Part shown: positions 52,931 to 64,000 of the stretch, piece after piece | Position numbering within the stretch: the first letter of the stretch is position 1 | Layout: each line of letters begins with the position of its first letter | DNA from: Eulemur rufifrons | Lineage: Eukaryota > Chordata > Mammalia > Primates > Lemuridae | Length of the DNA stretch: 64,000 nt | Direction: 5' to 3' | Assembly: GCF_041146395.1 (NCBI RefSeq) | Contig: NC_091008.1 | Coordinates: 3,857,501 to 3,921,500 of the forward strand | Notes under the pieces: model-generated | The model's input: the letters and a program-made list of their open reading frames with translations, nothing else | What the model was told of the DNA's origin: nothing | The model's database searches: none | Translations under genes and position numbers: made by a program

Positions 52931-53689
52931 CTATAGGAAAAAGAATCTATCATGGATAAAGGAACATAGAATCCTGAGAGCATCATCCTCTGGATTTAGT
53001 GACCCATTCTGAAAGTTAAAAAGCTTGTATATTTTTATCATAATGATAAGCATGTTGCTAAAACTCAAGGAATTTTAAATTCTGAAATTCACACAAACTC
53101 CGAATGGCTGAGGTTTTTCTCATTGTAGCGTAAAAACAACAACATTATTCTTGAAAATCCATTAAATTACGTAAAGTACGCATACATGGCCAAATATATA
53201 TTCCTAGTGGACAGTAACTTACTGTCTCTTGACAATGCCAAGCCAGCCATTTTGAAGTGACTTCTAGGTGCTTTGGCTTACATTTAAGGAAACAAAGAAA
53301 CCTGAAAAGCACATCATGAGAAACTCAGACTATAAAAGACACAGGGCAAACAAGTAATTGTTTGAAGGAAAAGCAAAGTTTTGTCTTTCATTTAATCTTT
53401 ACTCCTGGATATAGGCTCATTTGGTAAAATATCAAGAATAGCCTACAATAAACTTTACCTCTCCAAACATATCTTTATCTCCGTCTTTCTCTAAAAACCA
53501 TATATAGTTAAATTCATGTAAGTGCATACAAAATAAGAAACTACAACATAAAAAACATTATTTAATATTTTCATGATGATGCAGACAAAATCATGGTTAT
53601 AAAGGACAAACGAATATTCTGTAATTTAGAATTTATTCTTGTACTCTCTCTTTGGTGACCTCATATAATTTTTCTTTCCCTATGTCATT
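52931..53689. other. Unique sequence
   Basis: AT-rich, with no recognised gene or repeat. Confidence 0.4.
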
Positions 53690-53960
53690 TGATTTTAACC
53701 CTGTCCTTCCAGGTTCAGGGAAAAAGAACTGGGGAAGTCATTCTCAACTCTCTTTTTGTTTCACACCTCAGACCCAATTTGTCAAGAAACCCCCAGGGTC
53801 CAATCTTTAAAATGTATTCAGAATCTAACTACCTTTTACCTCTTGCACAGTTTGTACACTGACTTTGATTTTTCGCCTCTGCTATCGAGTTATCAGTTGA
53901 CATTTGGTCTCAGTAATATGCAACTTCTTTACCTTTTTAATTTCTTGCAACTGATACCAC
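53690..53960 (+). mobile_element. L2-like LINE fragment
   Basis: 'Ggggaagtcattctcaactctc', 'cacacctcagacccaatttgtcaagaaacccccagg', 'aaaatgtattcagaatctaactacc' resemble the internal L2-class sequence often seen upstream of the L2 3' end. Degraded; family confidence moderate. Confidence 0.55.
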
Positions 53961-55083
53961 TAAGCTTATTGGAACTGAATGCAAAATGAGACTAAATAGA
54001 CTATGAAGGGAAATACATGAGGTACTTGTGTGTGTGCATGTGTATATATGTATACACATAGAGCATTTTAATAAATGCTTTATTTTGTAAATTTCTTTTT
54101 GGTTCTTAGTAGAAGTTCTTTCTTCAATTCTGTTTTGTTTGTTTCTGTTTCAATGGCTGGCATTCTTAGAGAAATGGAGTCCTGCTGAAATTTGTCTTAT
54201 TGATCATATGAAACTGAGCCCTAAATTTAGGTCTTTTCTCAAATTATTAATGCTTCGTCAACCTGGGAAGGGTTTTCATAGTGACTCCTTGATTTGCATA
54301 GCTTTGTGAATCCTTCATTAAAATACCATTCCACATCCCAAGAATGTTGTATATTGTGAACTTTTCTGTTGGTTTCTTGAGTTTGCTTTTTCAGGAGATT
54401 TCAGGTATTTAACAGATATCTAAGTTTATATTAAATAGCATATTATCTTCAAAGAAAAAGCAATCTGAAACTCTAGAACCACTTTTGCAAATGAATAAGG
54501 ATATGCTGGGCCTTCTAAACTGTCAAGGTCAGATTTCCTGATTTTATTTTTAAGAAAGGATCTAACGTGTCTCCAGATAGATTAATTTGCTAGCCAAAGC
54601 AATGCTTTTCCTGAGAAGCTGTCAAGTAGAGGGAATTTTTGAGAATATCAGTACTGGCATTTTATCAGATTAAAATGAGCTCACTCAACCACTTAATTCT
54701 TTTTTTTTCTTTTGTTAATTTGAGCACTTTAATCATGTAAATTGACATAAGGCATTCAACTATAATAAAATGTATGCAAATGTTTTATAAAATAAGTTCA
54801 AATTAAAAATGTGCTCGGTCTAAGATTTTAGTTAAAAATGCATATCAAAAGGAGAATATTTCACTTGTCCGATATCTTTAACATAGGTAATTCTAGTTTT
54901 GACTCTTCCTTTTACAAGCATTCATTTAATCGCTCTCAGCTTCCTTCCTTGATAACAAAATGAGTGAATTGGATTCGCAAGAACATTTCTTGCTCTAAAA
55001 TTATGATTTATTTTTTCATATAATCCCTGAGCACTGAGTTTTTATTCCAATTAAGAATCTCTTTCTTTTTATTTTATTTTATT
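53961..55083. other. Unique AT-rich sequence
   Basis: A short TG/TA simple tract lies at about 54028-54058. No recognised gene. Confidence 0.4.
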
Positions 55084-55490
55084 TTTTATTTTTTTTAAAT
55101 TTCAGCTTATTATGGGGGTACAAAAGTTCAGGTTACATACGTTGCCCATGTACCGGCTATCCCCTCGAGTCAGAGCTCCAAGCGTGCCCATTCCCCAGAC
55201 AGTGCACATTACACTCATCATGTAGGTATACACTCATCCCCTCCCCCCCCCCGAGTCAGCACCTTCAAGCGTGACCATTCCCCAGACGGTGCGCAACGCA
55301 CTCATCATGTAGGCATACACCCATCCCCTCCCCCCACCTCCCACCTCAGTCTGATATCCAATTGGTATCATTCCCAAATGTGCATTTAGGTAATGATCAG
55401 GGAAACCAATTTTCTGGTGAGTACATGTGATGCTTGTTTTTCCATTCTTGGGATACTTCACTTAATAGAATGGGTTCCAACTCTGGAGGC
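55084..55490 (-). mobile_element. L1 LINE 3' end (prosimian type) with repeated 3' UTR
   Basis: On the plus strand: a T-rich tail (to about 55098), 'aaatttcagcttattatgggggtac', 'aagttcaggttacatacgttgcccatg', two copies of an ~86-bp unit with C-rich run (55166-55338), then 'gtgagtacatgtgatgcttgtttttcc' and 'gggatacttcacttaatagaatgggttcc'. It stops at about 55488. This is the reversed 3' UTR and extreme ORF2 end of an L1 like the one at 20.3-21.4 kb, but with the terminus that copy lacks. Confidence 0.92.
55166..55338. repeat. Tandem ~86-bp repeat in the L1 3' UTR
   Basis: Two head-to-tail copies, the second starting at 55252: each has CGAGTCAG, CAAGCGTG, CATTCCCCAGAC, CACTCATCATGTAGG and a C-rich end. 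They have diverged by several substitutions, so the duplication may predate this insertion. Confidence 0.85.
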
Positions 55491-55918
55491 ATGTTACCAT
55501 GGTGGAAGCTAGCACATAGATTATCAAGCAGGAAAATGTAAAAAAAAGAAAATAGTAGGGAAAAATATTTGTGTGTGGATTTTAAGATAATATCTGTGTC
55601 TAGAGATCACGTGAAGACCAACCAATTTAGATTTTCCAGAACGTGATTTTAAGAACTGAAAATCAATTAAATAGCTAAAGTGTGGAAGTCTTTATGTAGC
55701 AATGCACTTTTTAAAGCTTAACTGTAAAAGTTCAATGATACGTAGACAAAGACTTATAGAAGATTACCTCTATCAGCTTCTGAAATGCATATAATAAAAT
55801 CCGATGCCGCGTTGAGGACCAATGCAACTGCTCATCTTGCACGTGAGTCCTGCCAGAGAGAAGGCAACTGCCAAATCAGTGCAAGAGGTCACAGTTGCCG
55901 AACAACGGTTCCATCAAG
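55491..55918. other. Unique sequence
   Basis: No recognised feature. Confidence 0.4.
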
Positions 55919-55929
55919 AATATGCTCTT
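55919..55929. repeat. Alu target-site duplication, left copy
   Basis: AATATGCTCTT, repeated at 56263-56273 after the poly(A) tail. Confidence 0.85.
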
Positions 55930-56262
55930 CGCGGTGGCTCACGCCTGTAATCCTAGCACTCTGGGAGGCCGAGGTGGGCGGATCGTTTGAGCTCAGGAGT
56001 TCGAGACCAGCCTGAGCAAGAGCGAGACCCCATCTCTACTAAAAATAGAAAGAAATTATATGGACAGCTAAAAATATATATAGAAAAAAATTAGCGGGCA
56101 TGGTGGTGCATGCCTGTAGTCCCAGCTACTCAGGAGGCTGAGACAGGAGGATCCCTTGAGCTCAGGAGTTGGAGGTTGCTGTGAGCTAGGCTGACGCCAC
56201 GGCACTCACTCTAGCCTGGGCAACAGAGAGAGACTCTGTCTCAAAAAAAAAAAAAAAATAAT
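55930..56262 (+). mobile_element. Alu SINE, lemur type, 5' end short by ~7 bases
   Basis: Starts CGCGGTGGCTCACGCC, lacking the usual GGCCGGG head. It has the lemur linker AGAAAGAAATTATATGGACA with TATATATA, the right-arm CTGACGCCACGGCACTCACT, and a ~16-base A tail followed by AATAAT. The target repeat AATATGCTCTT abuts its shortened 5' end directly, so the missing bases were lost at insertion and not later. Confidence 0.97.
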
Positions 56263-56273
56263 AATATGCTCTT

Positions 56274-58764
56274 TGCTTTGAATTGGTGCAAAGACAAGAA
56301 ATACAAACATTTTTATACACCATATGACAGGTCTGTCATTGAGCAGAAGACTGTCGGGAGCAAAGAACCCTATCATAATATAACTATTGTTAAGATTGCA
56401 ATTATTGATCTTCAGAGAAAATAAATTTAGTCGTATCGATGTGGAAGGAGAAAATTCTATCATGCACTTTCCTGATACAGTACATCAGTAAATGATCGCT
56501 CTGTTTGCAGAAAGTGACCAAAATTAGACTACTAAAATATTTCCTTAGCGTCTGACGGACTATATCTTCTCTTTTCATCAGTCTGTGTGCGGTGACACGT
56601 GGTAGGTATTGGGATGATTCAAATCACTTTTCAAGTTGAAAGCGCATTATGGTTTTTGTTAAATAGGGACATGGATAGTTGGGAATACTTTGGATTAATG
56701 TCTAATTTACTCTATTTGCCTTTCTTCTTATAACCGGACAAGTACTTGTAGTCTTATAATTTTTGAATCATCATCCATGAGACGTGGGTCTTTAGAATGA
56801 GCTTCCTGAGTCCTTGTTATTAGTTAGCAAATTTAAAGAACAAGGTGCATTGGCCAAATCTTCATATGCAAACCTCGTGAAATGGGGAAATTAAATGATC
56901 TAATGTAACAAAGGAACAAAATGAAATTATTTCTCTCAGTATCCTCTGTTTGTCTATTCTTAACCACCGTCCTAGAGAAGTGTAAATTAAAAGTCGAAAT
57001 GATTTATTTCAGAAACTAAATAAATAGAGCACACTGCTGCTGTTTCATTTCATTGTGTACCTTCACTTCTGGTATCTCCTTCCTGCCTCTGAAAGTGCTA
57101 TTTCAACAAGACCATGTAAATGTCTATAATTGCGAGAGAAAATGTTAATATAACATTTACACAGTTCAACAGCTTCAAAGCTGTTTCATTGACTATGCTT
57201 TAAAGGAAACTTACACACAGAGGTCCCGAGCCCACATAAAATGCTGGTTTAGTGGGACATTCGGTGACAGTCTTAAAAACAGAAACAAAAAGGAAGGGAA
57301 ATCAAACGGCCCCATCTTCCAGCCTAATTCAAGCCATTTAGAAGCTCTGTGCTTAAGCCAAGGATTACTAGTGATACTATCTACATCAGCTTTGCTGTTC
57401 AGGAAGAAACGTCTGTCTTATTAAAGAAAAAAGAGAGAGGGAAAAAAAAAAAAAAAAGAAAATAGTTTAAAGCCAAGTAATTCAGGCTTGCATAAATCTT
57501 TAATGGGTTCTGTCTTCCTATGATTGGCTATGCGTTCTTTTCTCTGCCCAGGGGAGGCACTATGTCTTAGAGGAGAATAATGGTAACTCCATCTTGTGTG
57601 TTATATGATATCTCCAAGTAATCCCAAGGATTTTGGCTTTGTCTGCAGTAAACAAAAGGCCACCCGTACATAATGTGTCTGGGCTATTCCAGACTGTTCA
57701 CCTTAGCAGGTGACACCAGCAAGATGGACGTGGGCAGCTAAGCCCATTTGTAGCTGGAGGCAGTTTTGCTTCCAAGATAACTCAGAAGACGTAAAAACAA
57801 AAAGCATATTTCTCTTTCTTGCAAGAACAAAGTACGATCAGCACCCCGCAGTTGTGTCAATTTTCTGGGCTTTTCTCAGAAGTGAGAATGAAACACCAAA
57901 TAGTGTGTTTTGCTTTGTAAGCTGATAAAGAAAACACCATGCCGTAGATTAATTTGTTGGAAATATATGGACGGTTCCAAGCCTTCTATGTCAAACCACA
58001 AAAACAGAGATAAAAAGAATAAAATAATCTATCATTTACACGTTAAGATTTCACAAAAGATGAATCAAATTATGTAGGAAGTCTATTTTATCCTCCTCTT
58101 CCTCCTCTACCTGGGGAGGCACTGCTGACCGAGCTAGGTTCTGAGTAGTTAAGGGTCCTAACTGATTGCTTTATTCACTCTACAAATGGACAAACCAAAA
58201 TTTTGGTTTTTCTGGGGCAAACCTGTCACTTACATTTTGTAAATGTTGTTGAAGTGGTGTTGCTTTTGCTCTCCAGTGGATATGTCTGATTTTCTGTAGG
58301 GATTTGAAAGTTCCAAACACTAAATTGTAAAATTATATGGTCGTTAAAGTTTAAAAATACAATCCCTATTCCTGATATAAGAAATCCCATTGCTCTAAAA
58401 TTCTATTCCCCACACATAGACATGTAACTCCTGTTCATGTAAAAGTTTGATCCATATGTAATATACAAATACAAAAATGGTAGGGAAGCATCTAATGAAC
58501 TATAATTTTATTTTCCTTAAAATTTAAAAAATGTTTTTGAGAGAAAGATTAAGATGAAGTCTTGTAAAATAAATTGTACACGGAATTGTGGGCTCCTGAT
58601 GCGTTTGCTTTCACCTTTAGGGAAAGACATGTATTTAAAACTGTTCCTTTCACTTATAGCTTCCACTAAGTCATAGTGAGGATGGTGAAATTCTCCCAGC
58701 AAAAACTCACTTATTTAAAAGTAAAGGTGATCCACTATGTTTAGTCATTAACCATAAAATTGAT
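56274..58764. other. Unique sequence
   Basis: A purine tract lies at 57422-57464. No recognised repeat family or gene. Words at 57060-57720 look like ordinary, possibly conserved, non-coding DNA, which cannot be tested here. Confidence 0.4.
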
Positions 58765-58905
58765 CAAGTTTATTGAGCAATTACTAATGGGTAATGCTTT
58801 AGACATAATGAAAGTTAAACAAAATAAGACAGAATCTTTGTCTTCAGGCAATTCATAGACTGATAAGTGAAATGAACATTTATGTAATTAAAAATTATGT
58901 AATAG
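58765..58905 (-). mobile_element. L2 LINE 3' end
   Basis: 'Aagtttattgagcaattactaatgggtaatgctttagac', 'taaacaaaataagacagaatctttgtcttcaggcaattcatagactgataag' is the reversed L2 3' UTR. Confidence 0.82.
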
Positions 58906-59574
58906 AGGGTGACTATCTATTTTAAACTAACGGTAGTCATTGTCATAAACCATGTCTCTCAAATACAGGACACCTACATGACCTTTATAAGGCATAGAAA
59001 AAACGTTAAAATGAACTATTTAAGATAATCTAAATGTATTTAATAACTGTATGAGATTGGACAAAACATCAAAGCACTTAAATACTCTATGCCTCAGTGT
59101 TTTCATTTGTAAAATACGAATTCGCACAATTTCAAAGATATTTTATATGTCTATGACTTCTTGTCAAATTACCAAGATGAATATGTGTACCCTGACCAAT
59201 CTTAAGCTATTGATTTTCTGTGTACATACACATATACACAGAAGCACACATTTTGTATTTATGAAGTGAATTTTATAACTTCCTGGCATTTTTATAGTGA
59301 ACAAAAAAGTTCATTTATATCCTGATCATCATTTCGGAAAACTCATGCTTGTTTAAATTCACAAATTCCTTTTGTCATCCTTGCTCTTGATTTTCATTCC
59401 ATGCATTATTGAGTCATCTGACTTAGGTACTTTATTAACCAAGTGCACTGTATCCAAAGGACCCAGAATCCTTTACATACTGACAGTATCTTCTGCCATG
59501 AGTGCTTCCATCTGTGACCTGACCGGCGATCTTGGAAACATAAGGGATAAAAAAAAGAGAGCATCCTTGATTAA
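58906..59574. other. Unique sequence with a faint MIR trace
   Basis: At 59048-59115, 'gagattggacaaaacatcaaagcacttaaatactctatgcctcagtgttttcatttgtaaaatac' resembles the MIR core (plus strand). The rest is unrecognised. Confidence 0.45.
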
Positions 59575-59740
59575 ATCAATCATTTAATCAACAAGCATTA
59601 AGAGCTGTGAGGGAGATAAAACAACACAGAAGATAATTATCTCTGCTATCAAAGAGCTTATAGTCTTGTTAGAAATGTGATACGTGCAAGAGGCAATTAG
59701 AGAATAAGACAGTATATAATGAAGTGTTTAATCGGGGTAG
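59575..59740 (-). mobile_element. L2 LINE 3' end
   Basis: 'Aatcatttaatcaacaagcattaagagc', 'gagggagataaaacaacacagaagataattatctctgctatcaaagagcttatagtc' is the reversed L2 terminus with a small internal deletion. Confidence 0.78.
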
Positions 59741-62609
59741 GGGTGCGGCATCAGCTTCTTTCCCTGTGAGCTACAGGGCTAGACAGGATGGACTCTTGGA
59801 TCTCTTTCAAGAGTACGAGCTCTACAAAAGCAAAACGAGAGAACCGCCATGAAGGTAAGGCCTTAAAAAAGTAATTTATCTTTTTGACAACTATTTTCTC
59901 CACCCTACTTGCATCTCACTCTAAATATCGAGGAGTTCTTCTCTTTATAAACTTCTCACTAAGAAGTGTAATTTACCTCTTGACCATAAATCTAAACCTT
60001 CTTTGGCAAATAAAGGCACCATCAACTGAAACAGAATACTTAGCAATTGCAAAAAATACCAGTGCCTAAAATTCTTTAATGTAATGACTTATGCTGAAAG
60101 TGGACATATACCTTTACAAGGAAAGCAAAAATTCTAAAGCACTTAGAAACAATGCCTGATTGTGTTTGAATCTTACTAGCATTAGAAAACAAGAGACTAG
60201 TTTCCCATGTCATACAGAGATTATGAAGTTGCTAATATTATCATCTGAGACCACCCAGAAATGAGTGTGCGTCAAAGGCAAAGCATTGGCACACCATATG
60301 ACTCTTCAATAGGCCATATGGAAATAATGGGGCATGTGAAGACTGGTTTAGGACAGCTGCTTGTAAATATTCTGGTGAGTTTTTTAAAATTAAAATTTAG
60401 ATTTATAAATTTTCAGATTACAATAAGACGAGATGACCATGATCATCCATGGGTGTTCTAAAAGAATTATCACTTTTATCATCTCTCATTGAAATTGCCT
60501 AAATAGGTTACTAAATCTGACTCTGAGATGCTGAATTACAATACAGGTTATGTTGTGAATCTTTCAAAGATTCTTGTAAATGTTAGGTCATCTAGCTCAG
60601 TCCTCTGAGGTTTTGGAGCAAGGACTCCTGTGGCGATGATTATTCCTTGGCCTGCTACTGGAATAGACCGTGAGACACCAAGTGCCCTGTGTCTTGTGCT
60701 GCTTGTCATAAACCAATGTTCTTATCACAAAGCCATGAGTTGGAAGCATGTATCAGTAGTCTGTCATCGAATTGAAGTTGTCTTTATGAGATCAACCTTG
60801 ATCACTTTGTAAAATCACAAATATGTTGATCGAGAAGGTGTCTGATATTCTCATTGTACCTATTCTTTCTGCCTTGCCTTCATTTATACCTGCGGCTTCG
60901 TAGAGAATTCCTATAAAACCACTCTACTGGTTTACAGATCATTGAGCATATATGTTTTCCCTCACCAGAAGTGGATGAGTCCTACATTCTAGATGTATTC
61001 AGAAGTGGACTTGAAGTGCAGATCTTCATAGCACTATGAACTATGGTTTTCTAGAAGAATATATAACAAAAGCAGGGACTATTCACTGGCTAATGGTTTG
61101 GCCAGGTGAACAGGTGGAAGATTGGTGACAAGAAAAGTCCAAGGAATTTTTTGAGTGGATTCTTGTTATATATCATGGGCAGGGAAGAGACTGTTTCCAT
61201 CCTATGATCTTCTAGGGTGTTAGCTAGTATCCCCATGCCCTTGGAAGATGACACATTAACTTGCATAGGCAGATTTTTTCGAACTGAAAGTTTGTGTTAT
61301 TCTGCTGTCTAAAGGATAGTCATCAGCTACGGGTTCTGACTGAGAGAAAAGGAAATTCAGACTGAGTCTTAGAGGAAGGAATTTACTATATTCTGACTCT
61401 GACTTCATTGTCATTTACAGAAATAAGCATGATAATCAGTGTCCATGGTGTATAAATTTATCTAGGAAAAAAAAATCAAAATACATGATAATAAACTCCT
61501 TGCAATAAGAGCATTTCAGATATAATGAGATTGGTTATGACCCCCATCTTCCACCCGGTCTCTGTTTTCCAATGGTGTGGGTATAGTGGTTTCCTTCTGT
61601 GTGTGTGGAGGGGAGAGATATTAATACAGAGTGTAGGGGGTGAAGCTTAGTGAGGAGGCAGCGAGCAACTTCATCTTAGCAAGCCTGGGGGCGGAGGAGG
61701 GTGGGTCCCTCTGCATCTGCTGTTCTTTTAGCACAATGTTCCCATATGGGGATGTCTGGAATAATTGCTAGTCCTAAAGTCACAGTGAGAGATGTGACAC
61801 AGATTTCTCCCCATTGACAGTTAAGCCACAAACAGACAGATATCCACTACCAGGGGATCCCAAGCCATGGTAAGGCCAGAATATATTTGGTTTGCACCGT
61901 TGGATCCTTAGGTAGCTTAGCTTGCAATATGGCGCCACTCCAGTCAATTCACTAATTTCACCTGATGTCACATTTCATGTGACTATGTTTTCTGAATCTC
62001 ACTTATTCCTCCCTCCCTTTTATATAGTGTATGATTATGGTTATTATGTTTATTATTTAGTGCATGGATTGCAAGATACTAAGGGAAGACTCTGACTCAA
62101 TTAGAAAAGAATGAAATTATCACAAATAAATTCAGTAATGGATGGACGTCGTGCCCACCCTTTGGGGGAGGGGTGGGTGTGTTTTCACTATATTCATCAC
62201 AGTTGTATTACAGGCAGGACAATGTTGTTATGAAACTTAAGGGTAATAGGCAGTTTATATACAGATGTTAGACATCGAAAGCATGGTCTGTTTGCTTCTC
62301 TTTTCTTGCTGTCCCGTACTGAAGAAGCCAAAGAGCTACAAGTCAAATTTCCCAAGCTCCTGTCATTGTATGTGCTGGGCATGACTAGCTTCTGCCAACA
62401 GGATACAATCATTTGGGATTGGAAGCCAAAGGGGGACAGAGATCTATTGTCTTTGCTGGCAAGAAGCATCAGGGAGGTTTTTGATATCTCTTCCCAACAT
62501 TACTGATGGACTAGTGTCTAGTCATTGAGAGGCAAGCTACACAAAATCCATTGATTGGAGTGAATTCTATTAGGCATTGGATGGTTCTGGAGCAGGTGGA
62601 GTTAGCAGC
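59741..62609. other. Anonymous, partly GC-richer sequence
   Basis: About 2.9 kb. The part 60550-62560 has a style (balanced composition, runs such as 'gggggaggggtgggtgtg' at 62163-62180) that brings old ERV-class repeats to mind, but no LTR ends, primer-binding site or protein motif could be shown. The minus frame 62197-62469 (90 codons) has no recognisable domain. Confidence 0.35.
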
Positions 62610-62755
62610 TCACTTATTCAATTAACTCAACAAATATTTATTGAGCGCCTGTCATATGCCAAAACGCTCTTCCTGGTCTGTGGGATATATCAGCAAACAA
62701 AACACATCATGATCTCTCTCCCTTCACTGTGCTTACGCTCCAGCAGGGGTTTCCC
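62610..62755 (-). mobile_element. L2 LINE 3' end
   Basis: 'Attcaattaactcaacaaatatttattgagcgcctgtcatatgccaaaac', 'gtctgtgggatatatcagcaaacaaaac', 'tcactgtgcttacgctccagcagg' is a well-kept reversed L2 3' UTR. Confidence 0.92.
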
Positions 62756-63079
62756 GGGCTGGTAACTTACACATTATGTCCCTAACAGGGGCAGCAGCTA
62801 TACGTTCTTGGCTGGGGGTTCCTGACTGTAGAAGAACTATTAGTTCTCCAGTGGCCTGGCTCCGGGGTATCATGTTGGGAGTCATTTCTGAGAACTTTTT
62901 TCAGCTCTCTTAAAACTGTTATAAGTTACATAGCAGCCTATTTTAAATTCCTTCTTGCCGAAACTATTTGGAGAGAATTATGTTCTCAGCAAAGGGTTGA
63001 CCAGTAACAGCTATGCTCTTGGGAAACTCATTTTACTCCTACTTTGACCACCTTGAGAATCTAACACATTCTTGAATGT
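62756..63079. other. Unique sequence
   Basis: No recognised feature. Confidence 0.4.
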
Positions 63080-63350
63080 CTACCCCAGCTGAAATGTCAC
63101 CTCTGGCTCTCTGATCCTTTTCTATTTCCCATGCAGTCACTTGCTATCTCCTTGGAGCTGCTAAAGAAACTGCTTCTTTTATAGAGCCTATCAAACTGGG
63201 TGACTTAGTCACCTCTCCTGCACTCCTGTCGCGCACACAAACACACAAGACAGAGACGTGGTCTTATTAACCTTTATACCTCTGACTCCTGGCACTAATA
63301 AATCACGGGCATCCATGTTTCATTGACTTATATGTTAATAAATGAATCAC
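63080..63350 (+). mobile_element. L2 LINE 3' region
   Basis: 'Ctgaaatgtcacctctggctctctgatccttttc' and later 'ttaacctttatacctctgactcctggcactaataaatcacggg...gttaataaatgaat' follow the plus-strand order of the L2 ORF2 end and 3' UTR. Opposite orientation to the L2 at 62610-62755. Confidence 0.7.
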
Positions 63351-64000
63351 AAATTTTCTTATTACGAACATGTTTTCAATCGCATGTGTACCCTTCTGTT
63401 CCTTGTATAACTTATTGGCATTATTTTAATTACTCCATGTAGAATTGTCATCGAATTTTACCTTTGGGAATAATGGCAGAAATCAGGTAGTGCAAACTCC
63501 TTTTCCAGGTCAGAAATTTCATGTCAGAACAATCTGGCTTCTTGTTCCAAGTTTATTGTTTGTTTGTTGTATTTTGTGATTACTGAAAATAGAGGAGCTT
63601 GACCTTGATCTTGTGTATAATTTCAGTGGAAATATGTATGGTCTTTGAACCACTTTGGGGCTCCCCATGCTTTTCAGGTGAGAGGATAATTGGTAACTGA
63701 AGAGCATCCTCATTCTTCCCCCAAAAGTGGACTTGGGGACGAGTGTGATGCAGCCCGGGCACCACCATTCACAGCAAGTGCTTCTGCCAGCAGATAGGTT
63801 CATGGAGAGACACTAGATAAACTGTCAAATATTCGATTCTGATTTCATAAATTATATATCACTCTCTTCTGCATTATAATATTCCCCCGTAAGGTGTAAC
63901 AATGGCACTAAAATATGAATGTATGTGCTTTTATTTACCAAATCGGAGTGCAAACCAGTTAGGTCATTGACGTCATGAAAGAGCATTTTTGTGCAGCTCT
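63351..64000. other. Unique sequence to the window edge
   Basis: No recognised repeat or coding frame. The frames at 63519-63803 have no domain features. Confidence 0.4.
63968..63975. promoter_or_regulatory. Consensus CRE palindrome TGACGTCA
   Basis: A perfect CREB/ATF binding consensus lies 25 bases from the window end. The match is exact but only 8 bp, so chance is possible; the context beyond the window is unknown. Confidence 0.3.

Noticed and set aside
60550..62600. Endogenous retrovirus with internal genes
   Set aside because: No LTR pair, primer-binding site or conserved protein motif could be shown; kept only as a low-confidence anonymous block.

Overview
The window is nuclear DNA from a placental mammal, and most probably from a lemuriform (strepsirrhine) primate. 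The best evidence is three Alu elements (at about 3988-4319, 37969-38323 and 55930-56262). Each carries the lemur-type middle region, with the tract AGAAAGAAATTATATGGACA followed by a run of TATATA between the monomers, and the right-arm end GACGCCACGGCACTCACTCT. Several L1 copies have a 3' end ending near AACATTTGTACCCC, which I associate with prosimian L1s and not with human L1PA. The base composition is AT-rich and interrupted by old mammalian repeats (L2, MIR, MLT1, MER20-like hAT, L1M/HAL1-like), as expected of a gene-poor intergenic or long-intron region.

I can support no intact host protein-coding gene, tRNA, rRNA or CRISPR array. The open frames are short and mostly explained by retrotransposons. 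No host exon could be recognised, although a short non-coding or rapidly evolving exon would escape this reading.

Layout. 1-12370: mostly single-copy sequence with one Alu, microsatellites and one L1M 3' end. 12370-15175: an old L2 broken by a twin-primed (5'-inverted) L1. 16.4-21.6 kb: a dense repeat cluster (MIR, L2, two MER20-like elements, a duplicated poly(A)-tailed retroposed sequence, a full-length MLT1 LTR, an L2 and an L1 lacking its 3' end). 21.5-25.6 kb: AT-rich unique sequence. 25.58-27.22 kb: a 5'-truncated L1 with its 3' end. 28.8-31.5 kb: an MLT1 fragment and a long decayed L1M/HAL1-like element with a GC-rich 5' part. 35.46-35.83 kb: a hAT-type miniature element with a perfect 8-bp target duplication. 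36.0-36.9 kb: an L1MA-like fragment. 38.0 kb: Alu. About 39.1-39.5 kb: a fragment whose translation resembles the C-terminal end of an ancient CR1/L2-type reverse transcriptase, next to a CA-rich minisatellite. 40-51.9 kb: mostly unique sequence with MIR/L2 remnants. 51.96-52.93 kb: a GC-rich block that looks like an orphan L1 5' UTR. 55.08-55.49 kb: an L1 3' end with a tandemly repeated 3' UTR. 55.93 kb: Alu. 58.7-64 kb: L2 fragments and anonymous sequence.

Nothing here looks like a new gene system. The observations most worth a second look are the exapted-looking ancient LINE fragment at 39.1-39.5 kb, the twin-primed and internally rearranged L1 at 12.5-14.7 kb, the perfect 65-bp duplication at 18.15/18.46 kb, the orphan L1 5' UTR with a 295-codon open frame, and the chimeric-looking hAT element at 35.46 kb.
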